DNA of 64,000 nucleotides, taken from the NCBI GenBank assembly GCA_009746045.1, contig RPFO01000937.1:62001-126000 (forward strand). Direction: 5' to 3'. Both the position numbers and the translations under genes were made by a program. Shown in pieces: positions 1 to 10,189 of the stretch (positions are counted from its first letter, which is position 1; every line of letters begins with the position of its first letter). The notes under the pieces were generated by a model. The model had not been told where the DNA came from. It saw only the letters and a list, made by a program, of their open reading frames with translations, and ran no database searches. The stretch is from Mesostigma viride. Taxonomy: Eukaryota; Streptophyta; Mesostigmatophyceae; Mesostigmatales; Mesostigmataceae.

Positions 1-83
1 TCTTCTAGCAGGACGTACCCCCCCATGACGCTAAAGATAGAACAGATGGACGTCAGTGCGCTCTTGGCGACGTCACGATCCAT
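1..83 (-). CDS. Partial hypothetical protein at left edge, N-terminus only
   Basis: An ATG at 83 on the minus strand opens a frame that stays open to the left edge (27 codons visible). The visible part begins MDRDVAKS and becomes hydrophobic (residues about 9-27), so it could be a small membrane protein. It is divergent from the SF3 helicase gene, and the AT-rich stretch at 95-118 could hold its promoter. No family is recognised. Confidence 0.4.
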   Translation of the reverse strand, partial: MDRDVAKSALTSICSIFSVMGGYVLLE

Positions 84-245
84 GTCGGTTGTACAGTCAT
101 ATCCACGATAATAATCGAATCATGTCGTGTCGTCGCGATCCGACGGCTCGTTTTCATTCTCAGATTTTTGTGGGTCTATATCATACCCGTCATGACCAAA
201 AAGGCTCGCTCGCGGTCCGAGGCCACTGTGGGAGGGGTGTTCATC

Positions 246-2398
246 ATGGCGGAACGCCCCGCGAAGAGGAGCCGGTTGGTCGACGACGAGGCGGGGGCCT
301 GCAGCAGCGACGAGGAGCAGGAGGATGCGGAGGAGCGAGGGGGGGAGGAGGGCGAGGCCGACGAAGACGTTTGTCCGGCTCCGGCGAGTCAGATGACCGG
401 GGAGGACGCGGCGGGACCGACGCCCATCCCCGAGGACGACCGCATCGAATTCCGCAAGGAGATCGGGGGCAACCCTGACGTCCTCGGGTTCGTGTCGCAG
501 CTGAAGTCGGCGAGCAACGACCGCATCATGGACATCGCGGCGTTGGCGGAGGCGGCCGTGGCGAACGCCTCCATGGGCGACATCATGGCCGACGTCTTCC
601 ACCTGGCGTCTCGCGAGGCGCACGCGGACCCGATCTCTCTCCTGGCCGCGTGTCTGTCTCGCATCGACGCCCCGGGCGCCGTGGACCTGTACGCGAACGT
701 GGACACGCGGTACGTCCGCGCGCTGTCCCGCGTGCTGGCGATCTGCGGACAGGCGGAGGACCGGGGGATGGTGGAACTCAAGCCGGCGATCCAGACGTGC
801 ATCTGGCGGCTGTACACGACCGTGGAGACGGCGTCGTGCGCGATGAAGAGCCGGATGTCGGCCAAGGAGCTGGGCTCGCTCCCCGAACTCATCGCGAAGG
901 CGCTGGCGCTGCCCACGAAATTGGACAACTTTCAATCGCTGATCATCCTGCTGACCACGCGATGGGTCGTCCAGAAGCTGCGGAGAGGCGAGGGCGACGA
1001 CGACAGCGTGTACAAGTGCCAGCGCACGCCCGAGGGGCACGACACGCACTACTGGACCAAGTGGTGCACGCTGTCCGAGTGGGTGTCGGAGGAGTGCGAT
1101 TTCCCGCGCACATCGGCGTGGGGACTCGGGTCCAAAGACGGCGCGCGCAAGCGGATCACGGAGTGGATCGCGGACGGGTCCAAACGCAACAGTTTCGCGT
1201 TCCAGATCCGTCCCCGCGACCGCCACGTGTTCGCGTTCCGGAACGGGATCTACAAGTGCGACACGGACCAGTGGTTCCCGTACCCTGCGACGGACCTGCC
1301 GGACGACGTGGGCGCGGTGCGGTACTTCGAGAACATCGACATGGACGAGTCGCTGTTCGAGCCCGGGCGGTTCAAGGGCGACTTCGACGAGGGGAGTGGA
1401 TGGACATCGAGACGGACGCCGTGAAGAAGATCCTGGACGACCAGGACTACCCGGACAACGTGCAGCGGCCGTTCTGGGCGCTGGCGGTGGGCCGCATGCT
1501 GTACTACCTCCGCGAGTCGGACAAGTTTGAGTGCATGGTCTTCCTCAAGGGGATCGCCGGGTCCGGCAAGTCGACGCTCGTCCGCATCATGGACTTCATC
1601 TACGGTCGCGAGGCGGGCGTGCTGTCGAACACGATCGAGCCGATGTTCGGCCTGTCGCAGCTCAAGGACAAGCTGGTCGTGTACAGTTACGAGCTGAATG
1701 ACAAGTTCAACCTGGCGCAGTCGGACTGGCTGTCGCTCGTGAGCGGGGAGTGCATGAACCTGCCGGCAAAGCACAAGGACGCGGCCGTCAAGCCGTGGAC
1801 CGCGCCCTTCATCGCCGCGGGCAACCGCATGTTCGCGTCGGGGGACAACGCGGGCCAGGTGGCGCGTCGAGTCATCCTGTTCCCGTTCGACAACAAGCCC
1901 CGCGGGAAGGCGGACGTGAATCTGGACGACAAGATCTCGTCGAACATCGCAAGGGTGATCGTCAAGGGGAACCGCGCGTACCAGGCGCTCGTGCGGAAGG
2001 TGGGGACGGACCAGCTGATCGAGCACCTTCCGGAGTGGTTCGCGGATTGCCAGCGCCGGGCGCAGGAGGCGTCCAACCCGCTGTACACGTTCCTCAACCA
2101 CGTGTCGTGGGTGGAGGTGGACGTCGAACACAACTACTGCCCCTGGGAGGAGTTCCAGAAGCGGTTCCTCGACTGGAACCGCCAGCGCGACCCTCGCTCG
2201 CGGATCGTCTTCGAGGAGGATTTCTACAACCACGTGTTCAAGGATTTCAAGCTCAAACTCGTGTTCGAGAAGGTGTGGAAGGTGTACCCGGTGGACCAGG
2301 ACCCGGCGAACGGCCGCGTCCAGAAGAAGAAGGCGTTCTACCTGTACGGCGTGGACTTCGAGAACGACAACGCGTCCGAGCCTCCCGCCGACGTCTGA
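246..2398 (+). CDS. D5-like superfamily 3 helicase (primase-helicase type), frameshifted
   Basis: Likely replicative helicase of the virus. The C-terminal half shows a Walker A GIAGSGKST near codon 435, a Walker B-like LVVYSYEL and a sensor-1 AAGNRMF, which are hallmarks of SF3 helicases. Before it lies a D5_N-like segment with the motif HVFAFRNGIYKC. The N-terminal ~60 residues are acidic and low in complexity. ATG 246 is chosen because it starts a basic MAERPAKRSR segment; ATG 192 and 168 are in the same frame. The frame changes near 1390-1400 at a run of four G: the first frame stops at 1424 and the second continues to 2398. No primase domain is recognised here; a separate primase lies at 23449-24875. 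The family call is firm, the intactness is not. Confidence 0.85.
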
Positions 2399-2427
2399 TT
2401 TTTTCGTGTTTGTCTGCTAGTATACCT

Positions 2428-2721
2428 ATGACGTCCGTGTTGGTCGCGCATCCTCATTGGTCACGCCCCCGACTGGCGTACGCCCCCAAGGCGCCCGTGT
2501 ACCCCCCTCCCGTCGGCGAGTGGGGCGGCGTGAACGCGTGGGAGCCGGCGGGGGCCACGCGAGGGGCGTGCGAGTACGCGAACCAGGCCTTTTGTAGGGT
2601 AGGCGTTCCGAGACAGACGCCGGAAGGGATGCTCGAGGTGGCCAATTCCGTTCTCCTGGGATTCCTCCTCCTTTGGATGATCGAGATCGCCGTGCGGTCC
2701 TCACCGTCCGCCCTTGGCTAG
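2428..2721 (+). CDS. Small C-terminally anchored membrane protein
   Basis: A 97-residue frame that starts directly after a TATA-like box (TATACCT at 2421-2427). Residues 1-70 are polar and rich in proline and glycine, with two cysteines; residues about 74-88 (LLGFLLLWMIEIAV) form one transmembrane helix close to the C-terminus. It ends inside the 3' end of the convergent gene at 2701-3099. No family is recognised. The promoter placement and compact spacing support it as a real viral gene, perhaps a virion membrane protein. Confidence 0.6.
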   Translation: MTSVLVAHPHWSRPRLAYAPKAPVYPPPVGEWGGVNAWEPAGATRGACEYANQAFCRVGVPRQTPEGMLEVANSVLLGFLLLWMIEIAVRSSPSALG

Positions 2722-3099
2722 CTGGAACCGGACGCGCCGAGTCGCGTCGATGGCCGCCTGGGTCGGAGCGGCGATGGGGCCCGTAGTGGTAGAAGTAGGT
2801 TTCTTCTTTTGTTTGGTGGGACCCCACTCGATGTATAAATGATTTTGACCAACCAATTTCACGCGAAACCCTTTGCGCACGAGATTCTTTCCCACTTTTC
2901 TCACCACATGATCGACATCATAGATGGGGAGGCCGAACTGATAGGTGGGCACGGTGTAGAGGAGGGACGTCTGGCCCTGCGACGACGCGGAACGGATGCA
3001 CGTCTCTAGCGCCTTCGATATCTTGTGCTCGACCATCCGCTTCCCCGCTTGCGACGCTTTCACGAGATCGTACGCGGACGACGCGGTAAATCTCTCCAT
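2701..3099 (-). CDS. DUF5759-like conserved giant-virus protein
   Basis: 132 residues. The middle of the protein (residues about 45-90) has the pattern L-Y-x-V-P-x-Y-x-x-G-x-P-x-Y-D followed by a conserved V-x-K-x-L-x-x-x-G-F-x-V and N-x-L-Y-I-x-W. This is the signature I associate with DUF5759, a short family of unknown function found in many giant viruses. The C-terminal 40 residues are basic and low in complexity. An AT-rich ATAAATA box lies just upstream of the start. The family assignment is from memory of the pattern and needs a profile search; the gene itself is well supported. Confidence 0.65.
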   Translation of the reverse strand: MERFTASSAYDLVKASQAGKRMVEHKISKALETCIRSASSQGQTSLLYTVPTYQFGLPIYDVDHVVRKVGKNLVRKGFRVKLVGQNHLYIEWGPTKQKKKPTSTTTGPIAAPTQAAIDATRRVRFQLAKGGR

Positions 3100-3133
3100 C
3101 TATTTATGTCGATACTATACGCGCGGAAAAGTG

Positions 3134-3634
3134 ATGGCGGATACGTCGAACGCCGTGTTGTTGCCGCGCGGCGGACCGGGCCTCTTGATCGTGAGCGTCC
3201 CGGTCGAATACTCGTTCGCGCGGATTCGCGAAGTGTTGCAAGATCCCGTGTTGTACGACATCCTGAGTCCGCCAGGTGATCTGCCGTACCGCGGCCGGTC
3301 GGTGGGCGTGTACTTTTCGGGCGACTCGCGCACCGACTTCAACTACACGGCCTCGCTCATGCTGGCCGAGGACGTGGAAAAGGACGTGCTGCTACTGAAG
3401 ACGTTCGACGACGACGAGCACGCGACCAAGACGATCCCGTTCACGTCGGACGACATCGCGAGCTTGCTCAAGTTTCCAAAGAACATGTGGACAAACGCGT
3501 TGTGCGGTCGATTAGATTATAATGCAATACGTCCCGCCCGTTGTCGGGTGTGTAATTTACCGTACGGACTTCTCCCTACGGGCGAAGACGCGTGTGCGTG
3601 CGTCGCCACGTCCGGCGGTCGAGAGGTGGTTTAG
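3134..3634 (+). CDS. Hypothetical protein with C-terminal cysteine cluster
   Basis: 166 residues from ATG 3134, just after an AT-rich stretch (3099-3120) shared with the divergent gene at 3099. The first 125 residues look like a compact alpha/beta domain. The C-terminus holds CRVC and CAC within 25 residues, which could bind zinc. The stop overlaps the stop of the convergent membrane-protein gene by four bases, typical of a compact viral genome. No family is recognised. Confidence 0.6.
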   Translation: MADTSNAVLLPRGGPGLLIVSVPVEYSFARIREVLQDPVLYDILSPPGDLPYRGRSVGVYFSGDSRTDFNYTASLMLAEDVEKDVLLLKTFDDDEHATKTIPFTSDDIASLLKFPKNMWTNALCGRLDYNAIRPARCRVCNLPYGLLPTGEDACACVATSGGREVV

Positions 3635-4239
3635 AATAAGGCCTGCACGCCGCCGAACGTCTGCGCGGCCTTGTTATTCCTCAACAAGATCATCACGACG
3701 CTACCTATCAAAAACACGAGTCCCACGCCGGCCATGCCGAGGCTGAGGTACTTCGCGAAGGGACCCACGCAGCATTGACGGAGGGTCCCGACGGGATCCG
3801 CGGGCTCCCATTCGACCTTCACCTCGTCTCCCGCCTTCGCCTGCTTCTCGCCCTCGACGAACATCTTGGCGCCGTGCTCCTTCCCTTCGTGCGTGAACAC
3901 GACGTCGACGAGACACCTCCACGTCTTGATCGTACTCGTGGAGGACGTCGTGGTGGTCGTGGACTGCCCCCCGGTCCACGTGCCCTTCGTGCGGCTGTTG
4001 TTGCTCGTGACCGTCTTCACGACCTCCTCGCACTTCAGCTTCGGGTTCTCGGACTTGTCCGCCGCGTCGGCCTTGTGGACGAGCGTGACGCGCGCGGTGC
4101 CCTGGACGTACTTCTTCCTCCGGAGGAAGAGCACCGTGCCCCCCGCCAGGAGCGCGGTGCCGACCACGATCCCGAGGACCGACGACCCGATCATCGCGAC
4201 CTTGCCGATCGTCTGTACAGATCCCACGAGCGAATCCAT
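3631..4239 (-). CDS. Membrane protein with two transmembrane segments
   Basis: 202 residues. Hydrophobic helices lie at residues about 14-38 (followed by RRKK) and 168-186. The loop of about 130 residues between them carries a threonine/serine-rich patch and a few cysteines (KCEEV, WRCLV, QCCVG). This two-anchor layout would suit a virion-membrane or entry/fusion-complex component, but no conserved family is recognised. It is tail-to-tail with the gene at 3134-3634. Confidence 0.6.
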   Translation of the reverse strand: MDSLVGSVQTIGKVAMIGSSVLGIVVGTALLAGGTVLFLRRKKYVQGTARVTLVHKADAADKSENPKLKCEEVVKTVTSNNSRTKGTWTGGQSTTTTTSSTSTIKTWRCLVDVVFTHEGKEHGAKMFVEGEKQAKAGDEVKVEWEPADPVGTLRQCCVGPFAKYLSLGMAGVGLVFLIGSVVMILLRNNKAAQTFGGVQALF

Positions 4240-4265
4240 GCTATACGAAATAGGAGACGAAAAAA

Positions 4266-5045
4266 TTACGCGGCCGCGGCGTCCGGGAGGTGTTCGACCA
4301 CCTCGAACGTCGGCTGCCCGCCCTCGAGCACGATCTCGGTCGGTACGGCGCCTTCCTGCACGGGCCCTGCCTCGCCCTTGGCGCCGGCTTCTTTGCTGGC
4401 CCGGATGCGGTCCTGGTTAAACTCCTTCGACTTGAGCCGGTCCTCGTGGTACTTCCCCATGATCCTGTCGAGCCGCTCGTCGGTGTATCGGTGCTTGACG
4501 CCGGCACGGATGTCGTCCGGCAGCGGGAGGACGATCCAATTGTACATGGACACGACGAAGATGTCGAAGTCGGGGTCCGCCTTCATGATCTCCTCGGCGT
4601 GTTTCTCGGCCTCGGCCATGTCGTCGAACGACCCGCGGAGTTTGAGCGCCAAGTGGTCCGAGCGCGGGGGCACGACCACACTGACGACCGCGAACTTTTG
4701 TCCCTTGACGTGGATGGACTCGGGGTCCTCCTTCGCCTCGACCTTCCGCCTGGGGACCGGCGGGATCTCGCCCTCCTCGAGCTCCTCGGCCGTGGCGGCG
4801 GCGGTGGCGGCCGACTTGGACGGGGCGGAGGAGACGGGCAGAGTCAGGTCGGGTTCGATGACCAGACGCTTGGATTCTTCGGACGAGGGGACGGGCTCTT
4901 CCGCCGCGACGGGCGGGGGCGGCGCGGACTCCTCGCCGCGATCGGGCATCACGCCGGTCGCCTGGAACCGCGCGTGTTCCTCCTCGGAGAGGATGATGGG
5001 AGCGCCGACCGAGACGTTCATGAACTTACCGTTGTTCGATGCCAT
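4266..5045 (-). CDS. DUF5832-like conserved giant-virus protein
   Basis: About 259 residues from ATG 5045. The first 110 residues are low in complexity (proline, alanine and glutamate rich). Residues about 120-200 carry the pattern H-x-K-G-Q-K-F-x-x-x-S-x-x-x-P, then K-x-R-G-S-F-D-D-M-x-E-A-E, then D-P-D-F-D-I-x-V-x-x-M-Y-x-W, which I associate with DUF5832, common in nucleocytoplasmic viruses and of unknown function. The C-terminal tail is acidic and low in complexity. Its 5' end overlaps the 3' end of the metallopeptidase gene on the same strand. Confidence 0.7.
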   Translation of the reverse strand: MASNNGKFMNVSVGAPIILSEEEHARFQATGVMPDRGEESAPPPPVAAEEPVPSSEESKRLVIEPDLTLPVSSAPSKSAATAAATAEELEEGEIPPVPRRKVEAKEDPESIHVKGQKFAVVSVVVPPRSDHLALKLRGSFDDMAEAEKHAEEIMKADPDFDIFVVSMYNWIVLPLPDDIRAGVKHRYTDERLDRIMGKYHEDRLKSKEFNQDRIRASKEAGAKGEAGPVQEGAVPTEIVLEGGQPTFEVVEHLPDAAAA

Positions 5046-6774
5046 CGGGATGGTTCTCGTACGGGGCGGCGTTTTTTTTGAAGCCCCATGGAACGCGCCC
5101 GACGGACCCGTCGCTGACCGGCGGGCGCGTCGTGCCATTCCTCCGCTTCGTCGTCCGACTTGTCCACGGCGTCGTGGTATCCGTCCGTCCCCTTGTACTC
5201 CATATTGTCGAACCTGTCCTTGGCCATGCCGTACCACCACTCGTCGCCGTACCGCTCTTCGTACGTCTCCGCCGGACGATTCTTCTCGCGCTCTTCCCTC
5301 CTCGCTCTGGACCTTTCGCCCGCTTCTTTTAATGGCAAGGTCGCATCCTTCGCCGCCTCTCCCATCTCAACCCGCCTGTAGTACTCTCTCGATGTCTGTC
5401 CGCCCTTGTTTCGGGGGTCCCATTTGATGGTCATGCGGTCTTTGACCCGCGCCGCCTCTCTCTGCTCCCGAGTCAAGTCGGTATCGCTCATGCCATCCAC
5501 TCGCGAATTTAAGGTCCCGAGATACAACTGGTTCAACTTCTCGAAAACCGGTCCGTGATAGTCGTACTTCACCTCGTTGACGCGTTCGCCTCGCTTGTCC
5601 ACCGCGTTGCGGTCCAGAGTGGAGTGCACCATCTCGTGCGCCAAGACCCGCGCGATCAGTTCCATCTGCGACTCCGGCTTCCTGCTGTCTTGGTAATGGG
5701 AGCGACCCAGAGCGTCCTCGAAAGCGCTCTTGTTCAGCCCCATGTACTTCCCACCATCGAGTGTCACGCCGAGGTATTCCCCCCGAGAGGCTGCACGATA
5801 TCGGGTGTATCAAATTGGACCACGGTGTCGTCCATGGGCAACCCGCCCCCGAACACGTGCTTGTTGAGCACCTGCGCGATCGTGTCGACGTCTGCGTCCG
5901 TGAGGTCCAGCTTCCCGTCCTTCATGAGCTGGTTGCGCTTCTTGCCGAGACGCAGCTCGAGTTCCTTCACGACGTTCTTCATGGGAATGTCTAGATCGTC
6001 GAGGGTCGGGAGGGTGTGATCCACTCGCGTGCGGATGTCCTTGGACGGCCGGCGGTCGAAATGGGCGCCACGACGGCGGGGTTCGTCCAAGAGGTCGCGG
6101 TCTCCCTTTTTCAAGTCCTCCACGTACTGTGCGAACTCTTTGTCGAATTGTTCCTTGGTGGGAAACTCGGACGCGTCCAGTCCGGCGGTGCGGCGTTCGA
6201 AGAACTCGACTCGCGGGTCGGGCTCTTCGAACCGCTGCGTCTTCGGGTTGAACCACGTCTTCTTGTCCCCCGGGTCCCTCTTTCGCCCCATGAACAGCCT
6301 TCCATCGATCTTGTCTTGCAGCATCCGGTTCCTGCCGAGCAGTTTCTGCTTGTCACCCAGCATATCCCAGTACGGACTGATCTTCTTAAGTTGATCGTTA
6401 AGTTCCGAGTACCGCTTGGTTTGTTCCGCGGTTCTGTTCGACCAGGGTAACTTACGGCGTTCCTCGATCGACGGCTTTGCCTGTTCCTCTTTGATCTTCC
6501 GGAGCCCGCTGAGTCCGGCCTTCATCGCGCGCGGGTCGATCAGGAACTGGCCCGACCTTTTCGCGATATCCCGGACGACGTCCGTGGGCAGGGAGTCCCA
6601 CACGCCGGGCGGGAGAGGCGGTCCATTCCACGCGCCCCCTCCCCCCTGTCTCGCCACGTGCACGCCCCTCCGTCTTGCGGAACAGGCCAGGTGCGTGGCG
6701 CAAGTCTTGCCCCTTCCGACCGCGGCGTGGAGGCATTGTCTCCCCTGTAACGTCTTCCTGGTGCATCGTGACAT
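5018..6774 (-). CDS. SprT-like zinc metallopeptidase with N-terminal Cys/His motif, frameshifted
   Basis: Two overlapping frames (6774 to 5764 and 5767 to 5018) make one protein of about 580 residues if a single base is missing in the run of six C at 5780-5785. The second half has HEMVH in the ELIARVLAHEMVHS context and a further histidine in YDYHGPVFEKL about 25 residues later, the zinc-ligand layout of SprT/Spartan peptidases. The N-terminus has a short Cys/His motif (C-x8-C-x10-C-x2-H) seen in three other proteins of this window. The middle is charged and helical. SprT-type enzymes cut DNA-protein crosslinks; here the target is unknown. If the shift is real the peptidase half would not be translated from the first start. 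Confidence 0.65.
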
Positions 6775-6830
6775 TGTTTACAAAGGGGAGCGATAATTGA
6801 TTCAATTTTTTATGGACTTGTATAAATAAG

Positions 6831-6904
6831 ATGTCGAAGAGAAAACGCGACCCTGTCGAGGATCTGACGCATCCGACGGGGCGGGTAATTCGGATCGGCG
6901 GGAA
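6831..6904 (+). pseudogene. First 25 codons of the viral gene split by the 9.6-kb element
   Basis: ATG 6831 follows a clear TATAAATA box (6820-6827). Twenty-five codons (starting MSKRKRD) run into the transposon at 6905. The target duplication GAA (6902-6904) recurs at 16478-16480. Removing the element and one GAA puts these codons in frame with the open frame that starts at 16479, so this is the 5' end of the gene described at 16478-17216. Confidence 0.8.
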
Positions 6905-6933
6905 GGGTGGTTTTACCGGATTAGGATACATTT
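6905..6933 (+). repeat. Left TIR of the 9.6-kb element
   Basis: 29 bp, an exact inverted match to 16449-16477. A second copy of the internal AGGATACATTT motif follows at about 6942-6952, giving a subterminal repeat. Confidence 0.85.
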
Positions 6934-8036
6934 TTTTGTCTAGGATACATTTGATGCAGTGTGCAGTTTTCAGATGTGTTTGTGGGGGTTGATTGCGCCT
7001 AGCATGCATTTTATTGAAGCAATGAGTTTCCCAAGATATACATTATATAAACTAAGACAATTGACCCATTAACGCAATGAGACAACATCAATGAGACAAC
7101 ATACGCTTTATTTAATCATGTACATGTGTGCCTATGATGTGCCACACTCCAGATGATGCCTAGCTTTATTTAGCTATGTTGTGCCCATGCAGGGAGTAAC
7201 TCTCTGCTGAGACGCCATGCCCTAGCCTTTTTGTATAGCTCTGCTGATCTTCCCCCCCATGACAGGCTCCCCCTTCGCTGGGCATAGCTTGAAGATCATG
7301 GGGATGCAAGTGCCCTGGTGCACCTAGAGCAAGGGTCCTTTACATCCCCACCCTTGCAGGAAGTAGCTTAGGATGTATGATAGGCCATATGCCCCCTCTC
7401 AAGGGCTATGTGCTACATATACTCCCAACGGAGTTATGTTACAATTCAATTCAATTCAACATATGCCAATTGAAGGCTGCCCGCAACTTTATTCCAAGCT
7501 CATTATTATATGATTCCAAGACCATAACTCTTCCAAGACCGTACATCTTCAAGATATAGCACTACAGACACCCACGCGGCTTCCGCGGTCATCACGCTCC
7601 TCCTCCAAGACAACTCAACCTTACAGGACGTTGGGCCATCATACGTCCGGAATAATTGTGTCACTTATTACATAACCAAACTTTTTGAGGGATCGCCATG
7701 GTTGCATGGTTTCAACACATGCGCCCTGCACTCATGTGCATCAAAGGTGTTGCGTAGTGCCAACTCAGTGTCAAAGAACTGATTCAATAATATTTCCCGT
7801 ATGGCCATGAAGGCCCACATGAGTTAAACATGGCCGAGAGTGATTGCATCATCCTTCTTGGCGACATCGGTCTTGACGACGTCGATGGGGAAGACGGCAG
7901 CACCTGCATGTGAACAAAAGAATCCATGAACTGTGGCATCCAAAGGCAACAACATATTAGCATCCCATTGAACACGCAGCCACGCTGACCCGGCCATCCA
8001 GCCGCCCACGCAGCCACAGAGCCAGCCAGCCACGCA

Positions 8037-9310
8037 GTGACGCACCCACCCAGCCACACATCCACGCATCCACGCACCCGGCACCCCCCCCCCCCCCCAG
8101 CCAGCCACGCAGCCACGCAGCCACGCAGCCACGCAGCAGCGCAGCCACGCAGCCACACAGCCACGCACCCTCCTTTCCAGCCACGCAGCCACGCAGCCAC
8201 GCAGCCACGCAGCCACGCAGCCACGCAGCCACGCAGCCACGCAGCAGCGCAGCTACGCAGCCACACAGCCACGCACCCTCCTTTCCAGCCAAGCAGCCAC
8301 GCAGCCACGCAGCCACGCAGCAGCGCAGCCACGCAGCCACACAGCCACGCACCCTCCTTTCCAGCCACGCAGCCACGCAGCCACGCAGCAGCGCAGCCAC
8401 GCAGCCACACAGCCACGCACCCTCCTTTCCAGCCAAGCAGCCACGCAGCCACGCAGCCACGCAGCCACGCAGCCACGCAGCAGCGCAGCCACGCAGCCAC
8501 ACAGCCACGCAGCCACGCAGCCACGCAGCAGCGCAGCCACGCAGCCACGCAGCCACGCAGCCACGCAGCAGCGCAGCCACGCAGCAGCGCAGCCACGCAG
8601 CCACACAGCCACGCACCCTCCTTTCCAGCCACGCAGCCACGCAGCCACGCAGCCACGCAGCCACGCAGCCACGCAGCAGCGCAGCCACGCAGCCACACAG
8701 CCACGCACCCTCCTTTCCAGCCAAGCAGCCACGCAGCCACGCAGCCACGCAGCCACGCAGCCACGCAGCAGCGCAGCCACGCAGCCACACAGCCACGCAG
8801 CCACGCAGCCACGCAGCCACGCAGCAGCGCAGCCACGCAGCCACGCAGCCACGCAGCCACGCAGCAGCGCAGCCACGCAGCCACACAGCCACGCACCCTC
8901 CTTTCCAGCCACGCAGCCACGCAGCCACGCAGCCACGCAGCCACGCAGCCACGCAGCAGCGCAGCCACGCAGCCACACAGCCACGCACCCTCCTTTCCAG
9001 CCAAGCAGCCACGCAGCCACGCAGCCACGCAACAGCGCAGCCACGCAGCCACACAGCCACGCACCCTCCTTTCCAGCCAAGCAGCCACGCAGCCACGCAG
9101 CCACGCAGCCACGCAGCCACGCGGCCACGCAGCCACGCAGCCACGCAGCCACGCAGCAGCGCAGCCACGCAGCCACGCAGCAGCGCAGCCACGCAGCCAC
9201 ACAGCCACGCACCCTCCTTTCCAGCCAAGCAGCCACGCAGCCACGCAGCAGCGCAGCCACGCAGCCACACAGCCACGCACCCTCCTTTCCAGCCAAGCAG
9301 CCACGCAGTC
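8037..9310. repeat. 8-bp GCAGCCAC minisatellite with higher-order units
   Basis: About 1.27 kb of tandem GCAGCCAC repeats, broken at intervals by GCAGCAGC variants and by a CACCCTCCTTTCCAGCCA spacer that recurs about a dozen times, so the array has a higher-order structure. Because the unit is 8 bp, all frames stay open on the minus strand (Ala-Trp-Leu-Arg-Gly-Cys-Val repeats); these are not genes. Confidence 0.9.
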
Positions 9311-9383
9311 ACACAGTCAAATCCCCCCTACACCCCCCCCCCCACACACACACACCCCACCCACTCAACACTACACGAATGAC

Positions 9384-9519
9384 TCACAAAGAACTGCTGC
9401 ACCACCGATGATCCCTGCGGGAACTGCTCTGCTGCCGACGGTCCCTGCGAAAACTGCTGCAGTGCCGACAATGCCTGTGGAAACTGCGACATTGCCGACG
9501 CTGCCTGCGGGAACTGAAG

Positions 9520-9570
<51 letters not shown>

Positions 9571-9619
9571 AGTTGTTGCTGCAGTTGCTGCTGCAGTTGC
9601 TGCTGCAGTTGCTGCTGCA

Positions 9620-9661
<42 letters not shown>

Positions 9662-10009
9662 GCTGGACCACTTGTTTCTGCACCTCTTGACGCAGCTGCA
9701 AACCAAGCTCTTCAACCTTCTTGCTTTGGTTCTCCATAGCTCGTTGCATCTCTCTCATCGTCTGTTCCACGCCCACCAGTACGGGGGTCGGCGGCGGCAG
9801 CGGCTGGGTACGCTCTGGCTGGGTGCGCTCTGGCTGCCGTGCAGGACCTTGCCACATCGGCCGGCGCATTGGTGGTTTGCACCGGCCAAAAAATCTACTT
9901 TCATGGCACCAGATTTCTTTCCTAGCACCCATTTTCTACAATCGTCCCCGGCATAACACAAATCAATCAATTCGTCCATGTCATCGCTTCGGCTATCAGC
10001 ATCGGGCAT
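9384..10009 (-). CDS. Possible transposon or host ORF with poly-glutamine coiled coil
   Basis: Two overlapping minus-strand frames. One (10009 to 9755) begins MPDADSRSDDMDELIDLC and covers an acidic start with several cysteines (CYAGDDC, HQCAGRC). The other (9932 to 9384) continues with a glutamine and glutamate-rich coiled coil and about 45 glutamines encoded by the CTG run at 9522-9660. The frames join if about one base is lost near 9890-9930. Coding status is doubtful; it could be the first exon of an element-encoded protein. Confidence 0.3.
9522..9660. repeat. CTG/CAG microsatellite
   Basis: Near-continuous CTG triplets on the plus strand, interrupted by CAGTTG steps, about 140 bp. They encode glutamine on the minus strand in the ORF at 9384-10009. 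Confidence 0.9.
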
Positions 10010-10189
10010 AGTTCCCGTGGCTAGTGCCCATCATTCTTTCCACCTTGAGCGGGGCGAAGTCACGAATTCAAGCGCGAAGTGCATTTGAATCAAGCGGGAA
10101 CTGGGTGACACTCCTTGAAGACGTGCAGCTCCAAGGCATGCAAATGATGCAATGTATGAAAGATACGATACGCAAAGTTCAGGTGTTCA

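Noticed and set aside
1380-1400. Programmed -1 ribosomal frameshift in the SF3 helicase
   Set aside because: The site GAG-GGG-A does not allow both tRNAs to re-pair as in a canonical slippery heptamer, and similar homopolymer breaks occur across the window.
3775-5427. 550-codon plus-strand ORF
   Set aside because: It is antisense to three minus-strand genes with TATA boxes and conserved motifs, and its own composition is shadow-like.
7784-9310. ORFs of 350-640 codons on both strands
   Set aside because: They are translations of the GCAGCCAC 8-bp satellite, open in several frames at once with monotonous composition.
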